From contig NZ_JATACI010000002.1 of assembly GCF_037892195.1 (NCBI RefSeq), positions 558,001-622,000 of the forward strand: DNA of 64,000 nucleotides, in the 5' to 3' direction. This document shows positions 58,134 through 64,000 of this stretch, one piece after another. Position numbers and translations under genes: made by a program. The DNA comes from Yoonia sp. GPGPB17 (GTDB taxonomy: Bacteria > Pseudomonadota > Alphaproteobacteria > Rhodobacterales > Rhodobacteraceae). The first letter of the stretch is position 1. Every line of letters begins with the position of its first letter. Below the pieces are notes generated by a model, which was given only the letters and a program-made list of their open reading frames with translations, made no database searches and was not told the DNA's origin.

Positions 58134-58745
58134 CTAGTTATAGGCAAGCCGGGCACCCAGCAGGGCGATAAGACCGCCAAACAAGCGATCAAGGTGGGTT
58201 TTAGCGCGGCGGTAGAGCCGGGCCGGTGTGGGGCGTGAAAACATCAGGCTAAGCAAAGCATACCACAGCAGCTCAACGACGAAGATCACTGTTAACACCA
58301 GCATTGCCACATTGATACCGGGATCAGCAGGCATCACGGTGACAAAAACAGCTGAGAAATAGACCAGTGCTTTCGGATTTGCCAAGTTTGTGATCAGCCC
58401 CAAACGGATCAGATGCCACGCCGGTGCCGGTGCTGCGGCCTGCGCGTCTGATATCGGTTGGGACGCGTGCCGGATCATGGAAAAACCAATCCAGATCAGA
58501 AAGATAGCGCCAGCAATACGGAGACCTGTTTGCAAGAAGGGAGCTATTTCAAAAATGATCGCCAGTCCGGCCAGGGCAGCCATCGCCCAAAGAACGATGG
58601 CAAGTGCAAGGCCCAGACTTACGAAAAATCCTGCCTTCACGCCGTTTGCCGCAGCCGTTTTGATTGTAATGACCGCGGCTGGTCCTGGGCTCATTGCGAT
58701 CAGCGCCTGCAACCCAATCAGTGTCAGTAGGGCAGAAACTGCCAT
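58134..58745 (-). CDS. LysE/RhtB family amino-acid exporter
   Basis: A 203-residue inner-membrane protein with about six helices. The family signature is [21 protein letters not shown] near the N-terminus, and [15 protein letters not shown] follows mid-protein. Family members export amino acids such as homoserine, threonine or lysine; the substrate is not readable. It starts 3 bases after the corrected fabI stop and overlaps nothing; it is followed by gpt. Confidence 0.88.
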   Translation of the reverse strand: MAVSALLTLIGLQALIAMSPGPAAVITIKTAAANGVKAGFFVSLGLALAIVLWAMAALAGLAIIFEIAPFLQTGLRIAGAIFLIWIGFSMIRHASQPISDAQAAAPAPAWHLIRLGLITNLANPKALVYFSAVFVTVMPADPGINVAMLVLTVIFVVELLWYALLSLMFSRPTPARLYRRAKTHLDRLFGGLIALLGARLAYN

Positions 58746-58748
58746 TGG

Positions 58749-59555
<807 letters not shown>

Positions 59556-59708
59556 CGCGTGTTTTCCTTTATTGTTTGGCCAACGGCATGGTCACCGTTT
59601 AGGCGATTGCTTGCAAAGCGGCAAGTATCTGAACAATGGCGCAAAATGCTTGCCACTGTGCACGTTTACTCTTAGCGTGAGGATGGGGGTTTTGTTTAGG
59701 GATCAGAC

Positions 59709-60314
59709 ATGTCTGACCGTGACGGCATTTTTGCGGGCCCTGACCCGTTCGTCATTGCTCAGCAATGGCTTGACGACGCGAGCCGAACAGAATCCAGTGA
59801 TCCCAACGCGATTGCCCTCTCTTCAGTTGATCCAGATGGCATGCCAAATGTACGCATGGTGCTTCTCAAAGATATCGAGATGGACGCTTTTGTGTTTTAC
59901 ACCAACTATGACAGTCGGAAGGGGCAAGAAATTGCTCAATCCGGTAAGGCCGCGTTCGTTATGCATTGGAAATCACTTTCCAGGCAGATACGAGTGCGGG
60001 GGCTGGCTTCGAAAGAGGACGGTCCGATTGCTGACGCCTACTATAAGTCCCGCTCACTTAAGAGCAGGCTGGGGGCGTGGGCATCAAAACAATCACAGCC
60101 CTTGACGTCGCGTGCGACCTTGATGGCAGATGTGGCTAAAGTAACAGTACAAAAAGGTGCGGACCCCGAACGGCCACCTTTTTGGGGCGGTTTCCGGATT
60201 GTGCCTCTGGAAATTGAGTTTTGGTCTGACGGCGCATTTCGTTTGCACGACCGGTTTCGGTGGTCGCGCAGTGAAGTTGATCATGATTGGGAGGTCAAGC
60301 GTCTCTCACCTTAA
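59709..60314 (+). CDS. pdxH: Pyridoxamine 5'-phosphate oxidase
   Basis: A 201-residue FMN enzyme making pyridoxal 5'-phosphate. [27 protein letters not shown] and [12 protein letters not shown] bind FMN, and the C-terminal [17 protein letters not shown] is the family ending. It is divergent from fabI across 153 bases. AGGGA precedes ATG 59709. Confidence 0.95.
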   Translation: MSDRDGIFAGPDPFVIAQQWLDDASRTESSDPNAIALSSVDPDGMPNVRMVLLKDIEMDAFVFYTNYDSRKGQEIAQSGKAAFVMHWKSLSRQIRVRGLASKEDGPIADAYYKSRSLKSRLGAWASKQSQPLTSRATLMADVAKVTVQKGADPERPPFWGGFRIVPLEIEFWSDGAFRLHDRFRWSRSEVDHDWEVKRLSP

Positions 60315-60346
60315 CTCCCTCGGGACAGGGAGGATGGAGAGAGAAA

Positions 60347-60955
60347 ATGGACCAGCAATTGCGATCTCGCGATGAGACAACAATGGATAGCGACGCGCCC
60401 AGTGCCGCTGTTCAAAAGGAATACAAGATGGAAACGCACGACGCCGGCACTCAACGTCAGGTGCTTGGACAAGTAAAATGGTTTGATCCGACAAAGGGAT
60501 TTGGGTTTGTGGTCTCTGAGGAGGGAGGGCCCGACATTTTGTTGCATGCGAATGTTTTACGCAACTTTGGGCAAGGGTCCGTTGTTGATGGCTCTGCCAT
60601 AGCCATCATGGTGCAGGATACACAACGCGGGCTTCAAGCGACCGAAGTGCTGTCGATTACCCCACCCGAGACCGAAGATAGTCTGCCTTTGCGTGATATG
60701 GTGGAGTTTTCGGCCGAAGATATCGCCAGCAAACCTATTGAACCGGCACGTGTGAAATGGTTCGACAAGGCCAAGGGTTTTGGTTTCGCAAATGTGTTTG
60801 GCAACAACGAAGATGTGTTTGTGCATGTCGAAGTGTTGCGGCGCTCGGGCCTGTCTGATCTGCAATCAGGCGAAGCGATCGGTATTCGCATGGTGGATGG
60901 TGAACGTGGGCGCATGGCAATCGAAGTGATCGGCTGGGAGGTCGCGGCCAAGTGA
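60347..60955 (+). CDS. Cold-shock protein with two CSD domains
   Basis: About 202 residues from ATG 60347, or 175 from ATG 60428, where AAAAGGAA is better spaced. There are two cold-shock domains: GQVKWFDPTKGFGFV with residues DILLHANVLRNFGQG, and VKWFDKAKGFGFANVF with EDVFVHVEVLRRSG. Each has the RNP1 (KGFGF) and RNP2 (DxxxHxxxL) nucleic-acid-binding motifs. The doubled architecture is common in alphaproteobacteria. The linker is acidic. It overlaps the DUF192 gene by GTGA. Confidence 0.85.
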   Translation: MDQQLRSRDETTMDSDAPSAAVQKEYKMETHDAGTQRQVLGQVKWFDPTKGFGFVVSEEGGPDILLHANVLRNFGQGSVVDGSAIAIMVQDTQRGLQATEVLSITPPETEDSLPLRDMVEFSAEDIASKPIEPARVKWFDKAKGFGFANVFGNNEDVFVHVEVLRRSGLSDLQSGEAIGIRMVDGERGRMAIEVIGWEVAAK

Positions 60956-61428
60956 AACTTGCCCCGATTGCGTTCAGTTTGGTGTGGCTGGCACAGCCGC
61001 TTTGGGCCGTATGTGCCGATGACAAGCTGACCATTCAGGGTGACTTTGGACAGGCCACGTTTTCAATCGATGTTGCGGATGACCCGCAGGAACGCGCGCA
61101 AGGTCTGATGTTTGTTGATCAGATGCCAACGCTTTCTGGTATGTTGTTTGTATATGAACGTCCGCAGAGCGTGAGCTTCTGGATGAAGAATACGCTGATC
61201 CCTCTCGACATGATCTTTGCCGCCCCTGACGGGGAAATCTTGCGCATCCACGAAAATGCCATTCCCGGCGACCTGACCCCGATTCCCGGAGGGGAGGGCG
61301 TGCAGATGGTTCTCGAGATTAACGGTGGGTTGTCATCGCGGCTGGGGTTGTCTGAAGGGGCGGTTATGCAGCATCCCAGCTTTGGTCCTGAGGCTATTTT
61401 GCCTTGTGATGAAAAGACTGACAGTTAG
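60952..61428 (+). CDS. DUF192 family exported protein
   Basis: A 158-residue protein with a signal peptide (LAPIAFSLVWLAQPLWAVCA) and a DUF192 core: ERAQGLMFVDQMPTLSGMLFVYERPQSVSFWMKNTLIPLDMIF and EINGGLSSRLGLSEGAVM. The function of the family is unknown. The start is GTG 60952 overlapping the cold-shock gene stop, so it is co-translated. Confidence 0.88.
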   Translation: MKLAPIAFSLVWLAQPLWAVCADDKLTIQGDFGQATFSIDVADDPQERAQGLMFVDQMPTLSGMLFVYERPQSVSFWMKNTLIPLDMIFAAPDGEILRIHENAIPGDLTPIPGGEGVQMVLEINGGLSSRLGLSEGAVMQHPSFGPEAILPCDEKTDS

Positions 61429-61472
61429 GGCTTTTCAAATCAGTTTGGCGGGGCTAAAGACAGCGCATGGTC

Positions 61473-61549
61473 CGGGGCGTAGCGCAGCCTGGTAGCGCAT
61501 CTGTTTTGGGAACAGAGGGTCGGGAGTTCGAATCTCTCCGCCCCGACCA
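61473..61549 (+). tRNA. tRNA-Pro(TGG)
   Basis: A 77-nt cloverleaf with the acceptor stem CGGGGCG/CGCCCCG, anticodon loop TTTGGGA with anticodon TGG at 61507-61509, T arm GTTCGAATC, and encoded CCA at 61547-61549. The gene and stem pairings are complete. Confidence 0.97.
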
Positions 61550-61616
61550 TTTCTAAATCAGCACAGTCTCGAATAGTAACTTCTGGTAGAGCCTTCAGGT
61601 CGTTGATAGGATCGTC

Positions 61617-62610
61617 TCAAGACATCTTTGATCTATCGGCATCTACCGTACCGCCGTAGTGCACAGCCGATTTACCTAACAAGTAAGGAAAGATTGCGAG
61701 CGCACGCGCCCACTTTAGTAAGCCAACGCCAATAAACTGGCGTCCAGCCTCGCGACCTGCAATCAGTAGTCCCCCTCCGCGAACTATATCGATAGCGCCA
61801 AATACGGTGAACTTGTTAGTCAACCTAAGTAGTTTTACGAGGTTTCCAGCCCGCGTGCCACGAATGCCGCCTCTGCGATGGAGTTCAGCGATCCGATAGC
61901 GCGTCAACTGATCTAGATAACGGCGTTTGAACTGGTATCGAAAAGTGGCGCGTCTACCATCAAAGTTCTCTGTTGCTATCGCATATGGCCATTTCACGAC
62001 GCTCAGTCCGTGGCGAAGCCTTGCGCGCAACATGAACTCAAAGTCTTCGCCGCCACTTTCGTTGAGTGACAGGTCGAAGCGCATTCCTAGTCCATTTTGA
62101 GGATCAAATACATTCTTGCTTAGCGCGAAATTCGCCGAGGAGAGCACTTTAGAATCTTCACCCGCTTAAGCAGTTGGTACTGTTGAGTACGTTCGATGAA
62201 AGGACTGGTCGTTTCTGCATAGATCAGGTGCCTTGCTGCGACGATTATGTCCGCTCCAAGGGTTTCAAACGCCTCTATGAAATGCGCGAGCCAATCACTT
62301 TCGACTTGTTCGTCATCGTCAACACCGATGATCCAATCAGCAGAGCTCGCCTCATCCAGAACCCGGTTACGTGCGTTGACAAGGCCTGCCTTTGCCTCAT
62401 GGAAAACGCTAACCTTGAATTTGGTGGGGACAGGTATGACATCAGACGTCACGGTCGGGATGTCGTTGTTGTCGACGATGATGATTTCAACGTCATAGTT
62501 GGAAGGAATGGGCTGGTTCCAAACACTTTCCAAAGAAGACGCAGCAGCGCATTGCGCTGCCGCGTGCATATTCCGATTGCAATGCGCGGTCTAGTCGAAC
62601 TTGAATTCAA
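61617..62610 (-). CDS. Glycosyltransferase family 2 protein, frame broken at least twice
   Basis: Restored to about 330 residues and related throughout to the intact gene at 12188. N-terminal RIAIGICTRQRNALLRLL (frame starting near TTG 62610), then LESVWNQPIPSNYDVEIIIV, the GVDDDEQ aspartate motif, and ESGGEDFEFMLR in the catalytic-base position. One base is missing near 62530-62537. The second break is at 62164-62171, where GCTTAAGC replaces an expected GCTGGC (restoring LLAGEDSKVLSSANFALSK). A genuine pseudogene remains possible, because this gene is accessory. It lies right after tRNA-Pro; start codon uncertain. Confidence 0.7.
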
Positions 62611-62652
62611 ACCTGATCCGACTCTTTCGTGCTTTGCGAAGTGACTAAGTGA

Positions 62653-62883
62653 TTATTCGCAAGTCACTGGGTCATCATCATCGTCGTCGTCAGCCAGAAC
62701 TGCCACGCCGATCAGAACCGCGATGATTGCGGCGGGGATCACCCAGCCTGGCACGCTTGATTCTGCCGCAACTGGATCTGCCATTGTTGGCACTGTCTCT
62801 GTAATGGCGTCGGCCAAACCGCCCGCGTAGGCGGAAACGCCCGCAACGATCAGTGCACCCAGCACAATCCAAAATTTCTTCAT
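62653..62883 (-). CDS. Small exported protein with an Asp-rich tail
   Basis: 76 residues: a signal peptide (MKKFWIVLGALIVAGVSAYA), a short linker, a second hydrophobic helix (VPGWVIPAAIIAVLIGVAVL) and a tail of seven consecutive Asp followed by DPVTCE-type ending. GGGAGAG precedes ATG 62883. The family is unknown to me. The poly-Asp tail after a helix suggests a divalent-metal-binding or assembly role, which is speculation. It stands alone. Confidence 0.7.
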   Translation of the reverse strand: MKKFWIVLGALIVAGVSAYAGGLADAITETVPTMADPVAAESSVPGWVIPAAIIAVLIGVAVLADDDDDDDPVTCE

Positions 62884-63519
62884 CTATACTCTCCCAATCT
62901 ACTGTTTTATGCGTTCAAGGCACCAAATCGTCGATCGGCCGCCAGCATGCCCTTTCAAAACAATACTCTGAGCATGCAGTCAACAAAAACTGTACAGAAA
63001 AAGGTGACGTGACGTAAGCTTACAACGCGATCATGCAAAACGCAGGTCACCAGTGAAGTCACACAAGGAAGCACAGGTCAATCATTGTACGTCTTGAGGT
63101 ATCGGCTGAACCATTCCGGCTAAGTTTCCGAAGTTGAACGCTTTCTGTTCCATCCTGCCATGGCGACCGTTTGTGGACAACTGTGTGAGTGAATCACCCG
63201 ACACAATCACGGCCCATGACCACAGGCAGGCGTCAACTGAATTAATCCACATTTTGTGTTAAAAATCCGTTGACCCACGAGGGCTAGATGCGTCAGGTTG
63301 TGCGGGCCGACGATCACAACACAAGATGTGGTAGCGGCACGGGGACAGTTCAACAGGCGAGTGCACCAAATATGGCGCTCAATCACGTGCCCCCTGATCT
63401 TTGATCGGGGCAGGACATGTGACTTCTAAAATGAACGATGCCCGAGCGTTTTTAGTCGCGCATGCGGCACTGTTGAGAAGAAAGCCGCAACGTCGGCGCA
63501 TATGAGATGGGGCAGACCA
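62884..63519. other. Gene-free interval upstream of nrdJ
   Basis: A 636-base interval with no convincing open frame on either strand. It contains the NrdR-like motif pair (63247-63331) and a hairpin GCCCC..TGATC/GATCGGGGC at 63391-63413 without a T tract. A TTGTGGACAA palindrome lies at 63171-63180. The length suggests a long regulatory leader for nrdJ or an unannotated RNA. Confidence 0.6.
63247..63331. promoter_or_regulatory. NrdR-like motif pair upstream of nrdJ
   Basis: CCACATTTTGTGTT (63247-63260) and its inverted near-copy AACACAAGATGTGG (63318-63331), 71 bases apart centre to centre, resemble NrdR boxes that repress ribonucleotide reductase genes. The spacing is wider than usual for NrdR pairs. 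TTGACC at 63270-63275 could be the -35 element between them. Confidence 0.5.
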
Positions 63520-64000
63520 ATGAAAATTGACCGTAACTTCACCAAAGCAAAGACAGGCGCCTATGGTGAGCTTGAGTTCAAAACGACGACATCCGAGATC
63601 TGCAATCCTGATGGGACGATCGTGTTTAAACTTGACGATTGTGAAATTCCAACTGGTTGGAGCCAGGTGGCCTCTGATGTCATTGCGCAGAAGTATTTCC
63701 GGAAAGCCGGCGTGCCGTCTGAACTGAAACGCGTCAAAGAAAAGGGCGTGCCAGAGTTCCTGTGGCGCTCGGTACCGGCCAAAGATGCGACGTTCGGTGG
63801 TGAAACCTCAGCCAAGCAGGTTTTCGATCGTTTGGCTGGTGCCTGGACCTATTGGGGTTGGAAGGGCGGTTACTTCTCATCCGAAGAAGACGCGCGCGCC
63901 TATTTTGACGAGATGCGATACATGCTGGCGACGCAGCGGGCCGCCCCAAATAGCCCTCAGTGGTTCAACACAGGTCTGCACTGGGCCTACGGCATCGATG
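63520..64000 (+). CDS. nrdJ: Vitamin B12-dependent ribonucleotide reductase (3' end outside window)
   Basis: 160 codons are visible and the frame is still open at the window end. MKIDRNFTKAKTGAYGELEF, VFRK-type TGWSQVASDVIAQKYFRKAG, LAGAWTYWGWKGGYF and QRAAPNSPQWFNTGLHWAYGI match the N-terminal region of the class II (adenosylcobalamin) enzyme, which reduces ribonucleotides for DNA synthesis with or without oxygen. ATG 63520 has only a weak upstream site. NrdR-like boxes stand 190-270 bases before it. Confidence 0.93.
   Translation, partial: MKIDRNFTKAKTGAYGELEFKTTTSEICNPDGTIVFKLDDCEIPTGWSQVASDVIAQKYFRKAGVPSELKRVKEKGVPEFLWRSVPAKDATFGGETSAKQVFDRLAGAWTYWGWKGGYFSSEEDARAYFDEMRYMLATQRAAPNSPQWFNTGLHWAYGID

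Noticed and set aside
61550..61616. Genomic island attachment site at tRNA-Pro
   Set aside because: No integrase follows and no second copy of the tRNA 3' end is visible in the window.
63171..63180. DnaA box or replication origin in the gene-free region before nrdJ
   Set aside because: TTGTGGACAA is only one off-consensus site; there is no cluster of boxes and no dnaA, parA or repC nearby.

Overview
This window looks like chromosomal DNA of a marine Roseobacter-group member of the Rhodobacteraceae (Alphaproteobacteria). The signs are alphaproteobacterial direct-repeat LexA boxes (GTTC-N7-GTTC), a GH108 endolysin plus 3TM holin pair of the kind used to release gene transfer agents, a fused indolepyruvate:ferredoxin oxidoreductase, a B12-type ribonucleotide reductase, and DUF1127- and BolA/Grx4-type small genes. 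Almost everything is housekeeping metabolism. There is no prophage, transposon or CRISPR array.

Layout. 1-9 kb: MFS transporter (5' end outside the window), DUF924, lpdA, a secreted VWA protein with six tandem C-terminal modules, and SOS-regulated uvrA. 9-16 kb: valine catabolism (acyl-CoA dehydrogenase, HIBYL-CoA hydrolase, mmsB, mmsA) with a divergent LysR gene, split by an oppositely oriented GT2 glycosyltransferase. 16-25 kb: CBS protein, coaD, a DUF1127-like protein, two gap genes and tkt, with LacI-family-type operators, then zapA, grxD and bolA. 25-32 kb: purL, a predicted small RNA, a LysR gene and the indolepyruvate oxidoreductase. 32-39 kb: acyltransferase, murI, argC, ccmE, a three-gene lysis cassette, ccmF, ccmH. 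39-46 kb: PaaG-like hydratase, gltA, gltX, comEC. 45-56 kb: a tightly overlapped minus-strand run trpG-trpD-ung-trpC-moaC-moeA-lexA, a polysaccharide deacetylase, and ppiD-trpE. 56-64 kb: aminotransferase, gpt, LysE exporter, fabI, pdxH, tandem cold-shock protein, DUF192, tRNA-Pro(TGG), a broken GT2 gene, an Asp-tailed small protein, and the start of nrdJ.

A striking property is that at least 14 single-site indels break otherwise well-conserved genes (uvrA, mmsA, gap2, a LysR gene, ior, comEC, moeA, trpD, fabI, a GT2). Each can be undone by a 1-2 nt change that restores family-typical sequence, so sequencing or assembly error is the simplest reading. Several breaks share one signature: an expected GCYGGC reads GCYTAGC or GCYTAAGC. 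The frameshifted loci are annotated at full length as single genes.

The most promising undescribed items are an approximately 80-nt small RNA with an anti-Shine-Dalgarno segment upstream of purL, a shared LacI-type operator at both gap promoters, the six-module VWA protein, the lysis cassette embedded in the cytochrome c maturation operon, and the inverted-repeat operator between mmsA and its LysR neighbour.
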